Source: Nitratireductor sp.
GTDB taxonomy: Bacteria > Pseudomonadota > Alphaproteobacteria > Rhizobiales > Rhizobiaceae
Assembly: GCA_020637805.1 (NCBI GenBank)
Contig: JACKJU010000013.1
Coordinates: 1-64,000, forward strand
DNA length: 64,000 nucleotides
Direction: 5' to 3'
Numbering within the stretch: the first letter of the stretch is position 1; the number at the start of each line of letters is the position of its first letter. A program made the translations under genes and the position numbers. Under the pieces are notes generated by a model. The model was not told the DNA's origin and ran no database searches. It worked only from the letters and a program-made list of their open reading frames with translations. Shown in pieces: positions 24,004 to 33,030 of this stretch.

Positions 24004-27000
24004 CTACGTGGCCGTGTAGCCGCCTGCTGCGGGCGTGTTGACGATCACTGCGTCGCCTGCCTTTACCTCTGTCTGGTCGCAGTGCCTGAGCGTTTCCATC
24101 TCGCCGTTCACCCGGCGGATCAGGGTGGAACCGCATTCTCCGTCTCCGCCGCTAGCAAGCCCGCGCGGCGGGTTGTAGCGCGAGGAAGACAGGATTGCGC
24201 AATCCATGTCTTCGAGGAAACGCAGGATGCGTGTGCAGCCATCGCCTCCGCGAGACTCGCCATCACCGCCGGAACCGCGCCTGATCGAGAACTCTTCGAC
24301 CACGAGCGGGTAGCGCATTTCCAGAACTTCCGGGTCGGTCATGCGGGTGTTGGTCATGTGCACGTGAACGCCTGACGCGCCTGCAAAGCCGCGCCCGTTG
24401 TTCATCCGGCCTGCAGGAGCGCCGCCGCAGATCGTTTCGTAGTTCTGGTAGCGGTCATTGCCGTAGGTCAGGTTGTTCATGGTGCCGGGCGCGTTGGCGA
24501 GCGCCCCCAGCGCCATCAGCAGGCAGTTGGTGACATGCTGGCTCGTTTCGGTGTTGCCGGCGATCACGGCAGCCGGATATTGCGGCTTGAGCATGCAGCC
24601 TTCGGGAATGACGATGTCGATGGGTTTCAGGCATCCTGCATTCATCGGAATGTCGCCTTCCACCATCAGGCGGAAAACGTAGAGCACAGCGGCACGGGTT
24701 ACCGGCTCCGGCGCGTTGAAGTTGTTCTTCGCCACGGGGGAGGTGCCGGTGAAATCGACCTTCGCGGTGCGGTTCTCCCTGTCTACCGTGATCTTCACGG
24801 CGATCTGCTGGTCATTGTCGGTATGGTAGACATATTCGCAGTCGGAGAGCGCATCGATGACACGGCGCACGCTTTCCTCGGCATTGTCCTGAACATGCTT
24901 CACGTAAGCCTGCACGACCTCAAGGCTGAAGTGGTCGACCATCTTGCGCAGTTCGATCACGCCCTTTTCGTTTGCGGCGATCTGGGCGCGGATATCGGCC
25001 ATGTTCTGGTCGGGATTGCGGGCGGGATAGCTGTGCCCTGTCAGGATGGCGCGCATCCCGTCCTCGTCGATCACGCCGCGCCTTACGAGCTTGAAATTGT
25101 CGATAAGAACACCTTCCTCGTCGATATGGGTAGCGCGGGGCGTGGCGGAGCCTGGAGCCATGCCGCCTACATCGGCGTGGTGTCCGCGCGCTGCCACGTA
25201 GAAGAGGATTTCCCTTTCCTTGTCGTCGAACACAGGGGTGACGACCGTGATGTCGGGCAGGTGGGTGCCGCCGTTGTAGGGCGCGTTCAAAATGAAGACG
25301 TCGCCCGGATCGATATTGCCCTCGTTGAGCTTGATGATCGTCTCGACTGAACGGTCCATCGAACCCAGGTGCACCGGCATGTGCGGTGCGTTGGCCACAA
25401 GCGAGCCGTCTGGGCCGAACACCGCGCAGGAGAAATCGAGCCTCTCCTTGATGTTGACGGAATAGGCAGTGTTCTGCAGCGTAACGCCCATCTGTTCGGC
25501 TATCGACATGAACAGGTTGTTGAATACTTCCAACATCACCGGATCGGCTTCCGTGCCGATCGCATGTTCGCGTGCTGCTTCCTCAACGCGCTTCATCACG
25601 ATGTGATCGCGGGCATTGATGCGTGCCTGCCAGCCGGGCTCGACCACGATGGTCTGGTGCGGCTCGATGATGAGGGCAGGGCCCATCACCCGGTTGCCGC
25701 GCTTCAGATTTGCGCGCCGCGCAATGGTGGCGTCATGCCAGATTCCACCTGAGAACACGGGTGCGGTATCCTGCGCTTCGAACGCCACGTCGTCGATGGA
25801 TTGCTCCGGCTCATCGATCCCGGCGCCGCCGCCGGTTGCTTCCACTTCGACTGCCTCGACAATCAGTCCCTTGTTCTCGAAGACAAAGCCAAACTGCTTG
25901 CGATGCAATTGTTCGAAGGCCTTGCGCATGGCCTCCGCGCCCTCTAGCGGAACAGGCAGCGCCATGTCGGTGCCGTCATAGCGGATATGCGCGCGGGCAA
26001 AAGTGCTTGTGTCGGAATCGCTTACGCCCTGTCCCTGGAGTTCGGCCAGCGCCTCTGCTTCAAGTTCCGATTCAACTTCTTCAAGTATCGATTCAAGTTC
26101 TCCGGACAGTTGCCTGACCAGTGCGCGTGTACGGTTGGCGCGGATCTGAGCCAGACCCATGCCATAGGCCGAGAGGATGCCGGAGAAAGGGTGCACCAGC
26201 ACAGTGGTCATGCCAAGCGCATCGGCAACGGAACAGGCATGCTGGCCGCCCGCGCCGCCGAAACAGTTCAGCGCATAATGGGTGACATCGTGGCCGCGCT
26301 GGACGGAGATTTTCTTGATGGCATTTGCCATGTTTTCGACAGCGATTTTCAGGAAGCCGTCGGCGACCTCCTCGGGCGTCGAGCCAACTTCCGCGGCGAG
26401 ATCGGAGAATTTCGCCTTCACCATATCAGCGTCAAGCGCCTGGTCTTGTTCAGGGCCGAAGATGGCCGGAAAGAACTCCGGCCTGAGCTTGCCGACCATG
26501 ACGTTTGCGTCGGTCACGGCAAGCGGCCCGCCGCGCCTGTAGCAGGCGGGACCGGGGTTGGCGCCAGCGGAATCAGGTCCGGCCTGGAAGCGGCCATCGC
26601 GGAAATGCAGGATCGAACCGCCTCCGGCGGCAACCGTGTGGATGCGCATCATGGGAGCACGCATGCGAACGCCAGCAACCTCGGTTTCGAAGGCACGTTC
26701 CAGTTCGCCGTCATAGTGCGAGACATCGGTCGAGGTGCCGCCCATGTCGAAGCCGATCATTTTTTCGAAACCGGCAAGGCGAGAGGTTTCGACCGCGCCT
26801 ACCACGCCGCCCGCAGGACCGGACAGGATAGCGTCCTTGCCCTGGAACAGTTCGGCTGCCGTCAAGCCTCCCGAAGACATCATGAACATCAGTTTGGGTT
26901 CCGCAGAGCCATCCGGCTCTGCGTCCGTTCGCGGGCTTGCGCCCTGGCTGGCCGCCAGGCCTTGCCCTGCCACGGAGGGAGACGCGCTTTGCTCCCCGGT

Positions 27001-27717
27001 TTCGATGCCGAGTTCGGCGCTTACCTGCTCGACATAGCGGCGAAGGATTGGCGAGAGATAGGCGTCCACGACTGCGGTATCGCCGCGCCCTATCAGCTTG
27101 ACCAGCGGCGAAACCTCGTGGCTGACCGAGACCTGCGGGAAGCCCGCAGCGCGCGCCAGTTCCGCTATGCGTTTCTCGTGGTCAGGATATTTCCATGCGT
27201 GCATCAGAACGATGGCGAGGGACTTTGTGCCTGCACCCGAGACCGCTTCGAGCGCGCTGGTGACTTCGGCTTCGTCCAGCGGTTTTTCCACTGTGCCATC
27301 AGCACGGATGCGTTCGTTGATCTCGACAACCTGCGCGTAGAGCAATTCCGGCTTGAGGACTTCCTTCGCGAAAATGTCGGGCCTGGCCTGATACCCGATC
27401 TCGAGGCCGTCGCCAAAACCCCTGGTAATCAAGAGTGCGGTCGGCTCACCCTTGCGCTCGAGCAAGGCGTTCGTTGCGACTGTCGTGCCCATCTTCACCG
27501 TGGCGATACGATGGGCAGGCACTGCTTCGCCCTTTTTCACACCGAGCAGGTCGCGGATGCCCTGTACGGCAGCGTCGCGATAGGCTTCTGGGTTTTCGGA
27601 GAGCAGCTTGTGGGGATGGAGCGTCCCATCGGGGGCGCGGCCGACGATATCGGTGAAGGTGCCGCCCCGGTCGATCCAGAAATCCCACTTGCCGGTGCTC
27701 ATGCTGTTGTCGAGCAT
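24004..27717 (-). CDS. 5-oxoprolinase (ATP-hydrolysing), hydantoinase A/B fusion
   Basis: A 1237-residue cytosolic enzyme that opens 5-oxo-L-proline to glutamate with ATP. The N-terminal HyuA half (about 1-720) has FWIDRGGTFTDIVG, IATVKMGTTVATNALLERKG, LSGPAGGVVGA and GFDMGGTSTDVSHYDG, the actin-like ATPase segments. The HyuB half (about 720-1237) has NTAYSVNIKERLDFSCA, LNAPYNGGTHLPDITVV and RGHHADVGGMAPGS. The start at 27717 follows GGAGAAGG and gives MLDNSM; the 27747 ATG lacks a site. An odd Ser/Ala/Gly-rich segment of about 35 residues interrupts the HyuA half (26896-27000). A symmetric TTGTG-N6-CACAA element lies upstream. Confidence 0.95.
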   Translation of the reverse strand: MLDNSMSTGKWDFWIDRGGTFTDIVGRAPDGTLHPHKLLSENPEAYRDAAVQGIRDLLGVKKGEAVPAHRIATVKMGTTVATNALLERKGEPTALLITRGFGDGLEIGYQARPDIFAKEVLKPELLYAQVVEINERIRADGTVEKPLDEAEVTSALEAVSGAGTKSLAIVLMHAWKYPDHEKRIAELARAAGFPQVSVSHEVSPLVKLIGRGDTAVVDAYLSPILRRYVEQVSAELGIETGEQSASPSVAGQGLAASQGASPRTDAEPDGSAEPKLMFMMSSGGLTAAELFQGKDAILSGPAGGVVGAVETSRLAGFEKMIGFDMGGTSTDVSHYDGELERAFETEVAGVRMRAPMMRIHTVAAGGGSILHFRDGRFQAGPDSAGANPGPACYRRGGPLAVTDANVMVGKLRPEFFPAIFGPEQDQALDADMVKAKFSDLAAEVGSTPEEVADGFLKIAVENMANAIKKISVQRGHDVTHYALNCFGGAGGQHACSVADALGMTTVLVHPFSGILSAYGMGLAQIRANRTRALVRQLSGELESILEEVESELEAEALAELQGQGVSDSDTSTFARAHIRYDGTDMALPVPLEGAEAMRKAFEQLHRKQFGFVFENKGLIVEAVEVEATGGGAGIDEPEQSIDDVAFEAQDTAPVFSGGIWHDATIARRANLKRGNRVMGPALIIEPHQTIVVEPGWQARINARDHIVMKRVEEAAREHAIGTEADPVMLEVFNNLFMSIAEQMGVTLQNTAYSVNIKERLDFSCAVFGPDGSLVANAPHMPVHLGSMDRSVETIIKLNEGNIDPGDVFILNAPYNGGTHLPDITVVTPVFDDKEREILFYVAARGHHADVGGMAPGSATPRATHIDEEGVLIDNFKLVRRGVIDEDGMRAILTGHSYPARNPDQNMADIRAQIAANEKGVIELRKMVDHFSLEVVQAYVKHVQDNAEESVRRVIDALSDCEYVYHTDNDQQIAVKITVDRENRTAKVDFTGTSPVAKNNFNAPEPVTRAAVLYVFRLMVEGDIPMNAGCLKPIDIVIPEGCMLKPQYPAAVIAGNTETSQHVTNCLLMALGALANAPGTMNNLTYGNDRYQNYETICGGAPAGRMNNGRGFAGASGVHVHMTNTRMTDPEVLEMRYPLVVEEFSIRRGSGGDGESRGGDGCTRILRFLEDMDCAILSSSRYNPPRGLASGGDGECGSTLIRRVNGEMETLRHCDQTEVKAGDAVIVNTPAAGGYTAT
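26896..27000. repeat. Palindromic in-frame insertion inside the 5-oxoprolinase gene
   Basis: A 105-base block encodes a low-complexity Ser/Ala/Gly linker absent from the family core. At DNA level it holds two palindromes: GCAGAGCC-atcc-GGCTCTGC (26903-26922) and CCTGGC-tggcc-GCCAGG (26943-26959). Reading frame is preserved. It resembles a small palindromic element, though no second copy was recognised in this window. Confidence 0.45.
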
Positions 27718-27774
27718 TCTCGCCTTCTCCGATCCTGCGTGCTTCATCTTGCATTCATCTGCAATCTGTCAAAG

Positions 27775-27792
27775 CTTGTGCACGATCACAAG
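27775..27792. promoter_or_regulatory. Symmetric element upstream of 5-oxoprolinase
   Basis: Inverted repeat CTTGTG-cacgat-CACAAG in the divergent gap between the 5-oxoprolinase and META-domain genes. Size suits a dimeric regulator; which one is unknown. Confidence 0.35.
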
Positions 27793-27916
27793 AACGCTCT
27801 GGAGCAATTCCCGTTTTTGACAAAACCGAAAGACCCGGATTGCGAAAACGAGTTCAGTTCCTTATCGAATCCATCCATGTGCATCACCAGATGGCATGAT
27901 CGAGGAGCCAGCAAAC

Positions 27917-28309
27917 ATGAGCAGAATACCCACTGGGAGCCTTTTGGCGGCAGCACTTCTTTTTGCGGCTCCCGCACTTGCCGATGAGCAGCCCGACCTG
28001 ACGGGGAGCGAATGGGGCTATCCGGGCAAGGACAGGCCGTTCATTGTCTTCCGGTCCGAGATGCGGCTGGTGGGAAATGGTGGCTGCAACAATTTTTTCG
28101 GCAACTGGCAGGTGCATGACGGCGACCAGCTGGAGCTTGGTCCGATCGGTGCCACCCGGATGGCATGTTCACCTGAAATCATGAAACAGGAAACGGAATT
28201 CCTCGCCAGGCTGGAGGCGGTAACTTCCTATCGCATTGTCGAGGACAGAATTCAGTTGTTCTCGAACGGCGTGCCGTGGACGGAGATGGAGCGCCGCGAC
28301 CGCGATTGA
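27917..28309 (+). CDS. META domain-containing secreted protein (HslJ-like)
   Basis: A 130-residue protein with a Sec signal peptide at residues 1-23 (ending APALA) and a compact META/HslJ-like beta domain. The diagnostic segment is RLVGNGGCNNFFGNWQVHDGDQLELGPIGATRMACSPEIMKQETEFLARLEAV, with the NGGCNNF and TRMACS motifs and a likely disulfide between the two cysteines. Periplasmic; function unclear, linked in other bacteria to outer-membrane and stress phenotypes. Start at 27917 follows GAGGAG. Divergent from 5-oxoprolinase. Confidence 0.85.
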   Translation: MSRIPTGSLLAAALLFAAPALADEQPDLTGSEWGYPGKDRPFIVFRSEMRLVGNGGCNNFFGNWQVHDGDQLELGPIGATRMACSPEIMKQETEFLARLEAVTSYRIVEDRIQLFSNGVPWTEMERRDRD

Positions 28310-28350
28310 ACTCGCCACTGCCTGCGATCCGATGTCTGTTTCTGCAGTAT

Positions 28351-29658
28351 CTAGCGCATCAGTGCGACGTGCGAGTTCCAGATGCGTTCGGAAATGTTGC
28401 TGAAAATGCCATTCAGGTCGTCTGCCTTCTTGGCCGTGTAGAAATGCGTGTTTTGGTCCGTGGCGCATTTCTTCAGCGTTGCGACGCTGCCCTGTATGAG
28501 CCGGATCGTGTATATCTCGATGTCCTGTGCCTTGGCGTTTTCGCAGGTCGCTTCCATTGCCTTGTCGACATCGTTGGTCTTGCCGCCCTCGCTCATGATG
28601 CGGCTTGACGTGTTGTCGCCGTCGGTCAGGAAAATGATGATCTTCTGCGGCGCCTTCATTGCATTTATCTGCTTGTACGGCTCGGTGTTGTTGAGCGTGT
28701 TCATCGCCCAGACCATGCCAATATTGGTGTTGGTCGCGCCGTTGGGGTTGAGCGCATCGATCCCTGCAAAAATGGTGTCCGTATTGGTCGTAAGGGGAAT
28801 GACCTGCTGCTGGTTCGGACAGTAGTCATAGGCCTGGTGGTTCGCAGGCAGGTTTTCGTAGCGGCTTTCGGCGACAGTGGGGGTGTTGTCGTTGTTGTCG
28901 TAGGCGGCGGCCCGGTCCCAGACGCACCCTTCCCAATCGTATTGCATCCATTTCCATTTGTTGTAGGGACTGGTGATCCTGATGAAGTCGGAACTGTCGA
29001 AGCTCTTGTCGATGCGAACGGAGTCTGTGAACGGCACGAGCGCGAACCGGATCTTGTTCTTCTCGCCAGAATTCTTTGGCGTGATTTCCTTGACGAAATT
29101 GGTGGCGGCTTCCTTGAGAACGTCCATCTTGGTCGGGTCACCGGAATTCTTCTTGCCTTTGCCCTTGCTATTTCCGGTCTCCGCCATTGATCCGGTGGTG
29201 TCGACGGCCAGCGCAATGGCCAGGCTCGAGATTCCGATTCCCGCCTGCGAAAGCGTTTTTGGACGCAGCGTCGAGAAGTCCTGGCCAACCAGTTTTCCGA
29301 CAAGGTTGAGCATGGTTGTATGATTGTCCGCCTCGACGCTCAAGGTGACCTTGATCCCGTCGTTGATATCGGCGGAGGCTTTCAGCTTTTTTTCGTTGTA
29401 GCTGCCTGTGTAATTTGCCTTGAAGTTTTCCTTGGCCAGTTCTTCCAGTTCCGCGGCAGAACCACCCGAATTGCGGTAGCGGATGACGGCGGCAAGTGTT
29501 GCCGTATCGGCTGCATCCTGCAACTGCGCCTTGACCTGGGTCATGCGCGTATAGTCGATGGCAAGACCTGCCATGCCGAAGAGCGGCACGCTCGCCAGGG
29601 CAAACCAGAGGGCGAAATTGCCCGAGGTCGATGAAAGAAAGTTGCAGAGCTTTTTCAT
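28351..29658 (-). CDS. TadG-like pilus assembly protein with von Willebrand factor A domain
   Basis: A 435-residue protein with an N-terminal TadE/G-type region, SGNFALWFALASVPLFGMAGLAIDYTR at about residues 12-38 (single membrane anchor, pseudopilin-like). A vWA domain follows from about residue 145 with the metal-binding motif AVDTTGSMAETG (D-x-T-x-S form), IIIFLTDGDNTSSRIM and a C-terminal helix. It should project into the periplasm. Genes for the Tad secretion system normally accompany it, but none are nearby, so this is an orphan. Start at 29658 is chosen for the typical short N-terminus; the frame is open for 52 more codons. Confidence 0.85.
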   Translation of the reverse strand: MKKLCNFLSSTSGNFALWFALASVPLFGMAGLAIDYTRMTQVKAQLQDAADTATLAAVIRYRNSGGSAAELEELAKENFKANYTGSYNEKKLKASADINDGIKVTLSVEADNHTTMLNLVGKLVGQDFSTLRPKTLSQAGIGISSLAIALAVDTTGSMAETGNSKGKGKKNSGDPTKMDVLKEAATNFVKEITPKNSGEKNKIRFALVPFTDSVRIDKSFDSSDFIRITSPYNKWKWMQYDWEGCVWDRAAAYDNNDNTPTVAESRYENLPANHQAYDYCPNQQQVIPLTTNTDTIFAGIDALNPNGATNTNIGMVWAMNTLNNTEPYKQINAMKAPQKIIIFLTDGDNTSSRIMSEGGKTNDVDKAMEATCENAKAQDIEIYTIRLIQGSVATLKKCATDQNTHFYTAKKADDLNGIFSNISERIWNSHVALMR

Positions 29659-29858
29659 GATCCGGAAACCGTCTAAATTAGAAACGCCCGCGATCAATAC
29701 AGGGTTTTGGGTTAGGGAAACTTGAATACGCCGGGTTTTGTAGGTTCCGATTGCCAACGTGTTTAAGGTGGCGTTAACGGCTGCGGCAAAATTGTCTCTA
29801 CCGGTCAAAGGCAAACTTTTCGGTTCACCGTGACTGGCGATTCGCCTACATACCCCTC

Positions 29859-30557
29859 ATGTCGGTCTGGGAACGCATCAGCCAGTTTGTCTCGAACGCC
29901 GCCGGGGATGTCATTTCCGGGCTGGCGGAGGCCATTCGCACCATGTTTTCCGGCGACCCGGAAACGCGCCGCCAGGTTTCGTTTTCCGTTGCGATCATTG
30001 CGCTTTCGGCAAAGATGGCGAAGGCGGACGGGATCGTGACCGAAGACGAGGTCGATGCCTTTCGCGAACTGTTCGACATTCCGCAAAGCGAGATCGGAAA
30101 CGTTTCGAGGTTGTACAACCTGGCGCGGCAGGATGTTGCCGGGTTCGACCATTACGCGCACCAGGTCAAGAACCTGTTCCCCGATGATCCCGACATCCTC
30201 CAGGATGTTCTGGACGGGCTGTTCTACATAGCCAAGGCAGACGGCGTACTGCATGAACTCGAGCTCGAATTCATCCGGCACGTGGCCGGGATATTCGAGG
30301 TCGAGGGCAGGGCGTTTCAGCGCCTGAAACTGCGTCACGTCCACGGTTCTCACGGCAGTGCATGGGAAGAACTGGGTGCCGATCCGGACTGGGACAACGA
30401 CACGCTGAAACGGCACTTCCGGAAACTCGCTGCGGAAAACCACCCCGATCGCATGATGGCGCGGGGCGTGCCGCCGGAATTCCTGAAGATCGCCAATGAC
30501 CGGCTGGCGGAGATCAACCGAGCCTGGGACGAGATACGTGCGGAGCGGGGCATATGA
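29859..30557 (+). CDS. TerB/J-domain co-chaperone (DjlA-like)
   Basis: A 232-residue cytosolic protein with two domains. Residues 30-160 form a TerB-like helical domain with IIALSAKMAKADGIVTEDEVDAF and LFYIAKADGVLHELELEFIRHVA. Residues 168-232 form a DnaJ domain with the HPD motif in AAENHPDRMMARG. It should stimulate a DnaK-type ATPase. Its stop overlaps the next gene's start (ATGA), so it is coupled to an amidase; this chaperone-amidase pair is common in rhizobia. Divergent from the TadG-like gene. Confidence 0.9.
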   Translation: MSVWERISQFVSNAAGDVISGLAEAIRTMFSGDPETRRQVSFSVAIIALSAKMAKADGIVTEDEVDAFRELFDIPQSEIGNVSRLYNLARQDVAGFDHYAHQVKNLFPDDPDILQDVLDGLFYIAKADGVLHELELEFIRHVAGIFEVEGRAFQRLKLRHVHGSHGSAWEELGADPDWDNDTLKRHFRKLAAENHPDRMMARGVPPEFLKIANDRLAEINRAWDEIRAERGI

Positions 30558-31309
30558 CGTTGCGCGCTGATACCGTTCTCGATTGCGAGGTGCGCCGGGC
30601 GGTCAATTTCAACGAACGGCGTGTGGATGCGATCGACATGCTGGTGCTGCACTATACCGGCATGCCCGATGGCGAGCAGGCACTGAACTGGCTTTGCGTG
30701 GAAGAAAGCCAGGTATCCTGCCACTATCTGGTGCACGAGGACGGCCGCGTGGTGCAAATGGTGCCCGAGGCGTGCCGGGCCTGGCACGCCGGCGTATCGA
30801 GCTGGCGCGGCCATGAAGACATCAACTCGCGTTCCGTGGGGATCGAGATCGTCAACCCGGGCCATGAGTTCGGCTATCCGGAGTTTCCCGAAGTCCAGAT
30901 GGCGGCAGTAACGGCGCTTTGTGCCGACATCGTCGAGCGCAACCGGATCGAGCCGCGCAATGTTGTCGGCCATTCGGACGTGGCACCGGGCCGCAAGCAG
31001 GACCCCGGCGAGAAATTCGACTGGAAGCGGCTGCATGAAGCAGGCATCGGTCTGCTGGTCGATCCGGCACCGGTTTCGGGCGGGCGCTTCCTGTCGGAAG
31101 GCGAAAGCGGAACCCCGGTTGCCGCGCTTCAGTCGATGCTTGCAATGTATGGCTACGGGATCGAGGCAAGCGGCGATTTCGACATGAAGACACGCCAGTG
31201 TGTTACCGCATTCCAGCAGCATTTCAGGCAGGAGCGCGTGGATGGCGTGGCGGATTCTTCCACCATGGACACGCTCTACAGGCTGCTCCAGCTCGTTCTC
31301 GTCGCCTGA
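30554..31309 (+). CDS. N-acetylmuramoyl-L-alanine amidase, AmpD/AmiD type, with peptidoglycan-binding domain
   Basis: A 251-residue zinc amidase that cleaves the MurNAc-L-Ala bond. The amidase_2 domain is at residues 20-165. Ligand segments are MLVLHYTGM (His), CHYLVHEDGRVVQMVPE and NVVGHSDVAPGRKQDPGEKF (His and Asp). A C-terminal PG_binding_1 domain at 180-250 has LSEGESGTPVAALQSML. There is no signal peptide, so it probably acts in the cytosol on recycled muropeptides, although the wall-binding domain hints at export. Coupled to djlA by a four-base overlap. Confidence 0.9.
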   Translation: MTLRADTVLDCEVRRAVNFNERRVDAIDMLVLHYTGMPDGEQALNWLCVEESQVSCHYLVHEDGRVVQMVPEACRAWHAGVSSWRGHEDINSRSVGIEIVNPGHEFGYPEFPEVQMAAVTALCADIVERNRIEPRNVVGHSDVAPGRKQDPGEKFDWKRLHEAGIGLLVDPAPVSGGRFLSEGESGTPVAALQSMLAMYGYGIEASGDFDMKTRQCVTAFQQHFRQERVDGVADSSTMDTLYRLLQLVLVA

Positions 31310-31477
31310 AACAAGTCCTTTGACATGCAAATTGCCGTTTCACGCGATGTTACAGTTGCGTGACGAAGTTATTGCAGCACCACATTCTGGACGATGTTGG
31401 GCATCATTCCGGCGCCGCACTTGGGGTCAGCACAGCCATTGAGCGTGTGCTGCCGAACCAAAAGGGGTTTCAACACG

Positions 31478-32359
31478 ATGATGAACGTATTTCGCAGCGC
31501 AGGGTTCCTGCGCACAGTCGCCGTTGCGACACTCGTTTCTGCCGTTGCGGCAGCCATTCCGGCAAGCGCCAGCGCGGCAGATGCAGCTCTCGAAATCATG
31601 CGAAAGCAGAGCCAGAGCCTTTCCATCAAGAAAGGCACCAAGGGCGTCTATGCCTACAAGTCCCAAAATGGGGTCCAGAACGGAAACCTGGATTCCGCCG
31701 GATCGAGTGGCGATCCGAAAATGAGCCAATGGGCCGAATACTGGGAACAGTATCGCGCCGAACAGAAGGCAGCCTACGAGGAGCGGATGGAAAAATACCG
31801 CAGCGCTTCCAAGCCGGCCGCCGGGTCAAATGCATCCTCCAAGGACATGAAAAGCGCGAATGCCTCGGTGAAGAAGTCGTTCGGCCAGCTGATGGAAGAC
31901 TATCGCAAGCGTTACACGCTTTCGATCCGCCCGCAGGGCTCTGCCGGTAAGTCAGCAGCAGCACAGGATTCTGCTGCGGCATCGAAGGGCAAGCGTTCAA
32001 GCTTTGACAGCATCATTGCGAGGCATGCGAGCGCCAACGGCATTCCGCTTTCGCTGGCCCATGCCGTTGTGAAGGTGGAGAGCGCCTACAGGCCGAACGT
32101 ACGCGGAAGCGCAGGCGAAATCGGTCTCATGCAGCTCAAACTGTCGACGGCCCGGATGATGGGATACCGGGGTTCCGCCAAGGGACTTTATGACCCCGAG
32201 ACGAACATCAAGTACGGCATGCTCTATCTTGGCAAGGCCCGCCAGCTTGCCGGTGGCACCACTTGCGGCACGATTTTGAAGTACAATGCCGGGCATGGCG
32301 CCAAGCGGATGAACCCGGTTTCGTCTCGCTATTGCAGCAAGGTGAAGCGTCTTATCTGA
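31478..32359 (+). CDS. Lytic transglycosylase (SLT domain)
   Basis: A 293-residue periplasmic lysozyme-like enzyme that cleaves glycan strands to 1,6-anhydro-MurNAc. Signal peptide is residues 1-28 (ending ASASAA), then a charged, Ser/Ala-rich linker to about residue 170, then the SLT domain. The domain has SFDSIIARHASANGIPLSLAHAVVKVESAYRP, where the catalytic Glu is in VKVES, then GEIGLMQLKLSTARMMG, NIKYGMLYLG and ILKYNAGHG. Start at 31478 is supported by AAGGGG upstream. Its stop codon lies next to a 20-bp tandem duplication, then a strong terminator. Confidence 0.92.
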   Translation: MMNVFRSAGFLRTVAVATLVSAVAAAIPASASAADAALEIMRKQSQSLSIKKGTKGVYAYKSQNGVQNGNLDSAGSSGDPKMSQWAEYWEQYRAEQKAAYEERMEKYRSASKPAAGSNASSKDMKSANASVKKSFGQLMEDYRKRYTLSIRPQGSAGKSAAAQDSAAASKGKRSSFDSIIARHASANGIPLSLAHAVVKVESAYRPNVRGSAGEIGLMQLKLSTARMMGYRGSAKGLYDPETNIKYGMLYLGKARQLAGGTTCGTILKYNAGHGAKRMNPVSSRYCSKVKRLI

Positions 32360-32394
32360 CGCAGGGCTGCATTGTCTGACGCAGGGCCGCATCG
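32355..32394. repeat. 20-bp imperfect tandem duplication at the end of the transglycosylase gene
   Basis: Two adjacent 20-base units (32355-32374 and 32375-32394) beginning TCTGACGCAGGGC, identical at 18 of 20 positions. The first unit contains the stop codon. Confidence 0.75.
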
Positions 32395-32438
32395 CGAGCG
32401 TATAATCCACCGCAGCTCTGAAGAAGCAGAAGTGTTTG

Positions 32439-32466
32439 AGGAGGGGCAGGTCTGCCCCTCCTTTTC
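32439..32466. terminator. Strong intrinsic terminator
   Basis: Stem GGAGGGGC / GCCCCTCC with flanking pairs, a short loop and TTTT on the plus strand. It ends the transglycosylase transcript and lies between two convergent genes. Confidence 0.85.
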
Positions 32467-32467
32467 G

Positions 32468-32878
32468 TCATTTGACATCAAAGACGAAATTATGAGCACT
32501 GGCTCTCTTCTGCGAGGTCTCTACATGCATGGGATAATAGAAGGTGACCTTTCCACGGTCGCGTCCGGTAAATCCGGGATCGGGCCGGTAGCTCATCTCG
32601 AGGCCATGACCGATCTTGCCCTTGCACCGGGTTTTCTCGAAGGGTGCAGATATCTTGCGGATTGAAATCTTGCCGTGCGCGGGCTGTACGATCTTGTAGG
32701 TCGGAATGGGGCCGCTGTAGCAGGTGGCGACGTTGTAGGTCTGGATCATGCCAAGCTTCGTTTGCTGGCCTTTCTTGATGTCGTATCGATAGTTTGCCGC
32801 TGCAGCCGTACCGCAGGCTGCAAGGAGTGCAGCCGAAACCAGTATTGCGCGCAAGGCTGATCGTTTCCCCTGTGCCAT
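32468..32878 (-). CDS. Secreted hypothetical protein
   Basis: A 136-residue protein with a Sec signal peptide at residues 1-28 (ACGTAAAA). The mature part is beta-rich: YRYDIKKGQQTKLGMIQTYN, then CYSGPIPTYKIVQPAHGKISI, then KTRCKGKIGHGLEMSYRPDPGFTGRDRGKVTFYYP. The spacing recalls Ig/cadherin-like repeats (PAHGKISI ... YRPDPGFTG-D) and two Cys could pair. I do not recognise a named family. Start at 32878 gives the signal peptide; the open frame upstream is not coding. Monocistronic. Confidence 0.75.
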   Translation of the reverse strand: MAQGKRSALRAILVSAALLAACGTAAAANYRYDIKKGQQTKLGMIQTYNVATCYSGPIPTYKIVQPAHGKISIRKISAPFEKTRCKGKIGHGLEMSYRPDPGFTGRDRGKVTFYYPMHVETSQKRASAHNFVFDVK

Positions 32879-33030
32879 GAATGAATTCCCGAATTGCCGA
32901 TTGAGTAAGTGGTGAGGAGCGGCTTGCCGCCCGCTCAAACTCACTACCCGGCGCATGGATGCACAACCCCCCAAAACGGGGGGGGCGAGTGCAGCATGCA
33001 TGTTTCGGGGTTGCCTGACCGTTGCTGGCG

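Noticed and set aside
25987..27987. 666-codon open frame antisense to 5-oxoprolinase
   Set aside because: Phase-locked shadow of a GC-rich gene; no family features and the opposite strand is unambiguous 5-oxoprolinase.
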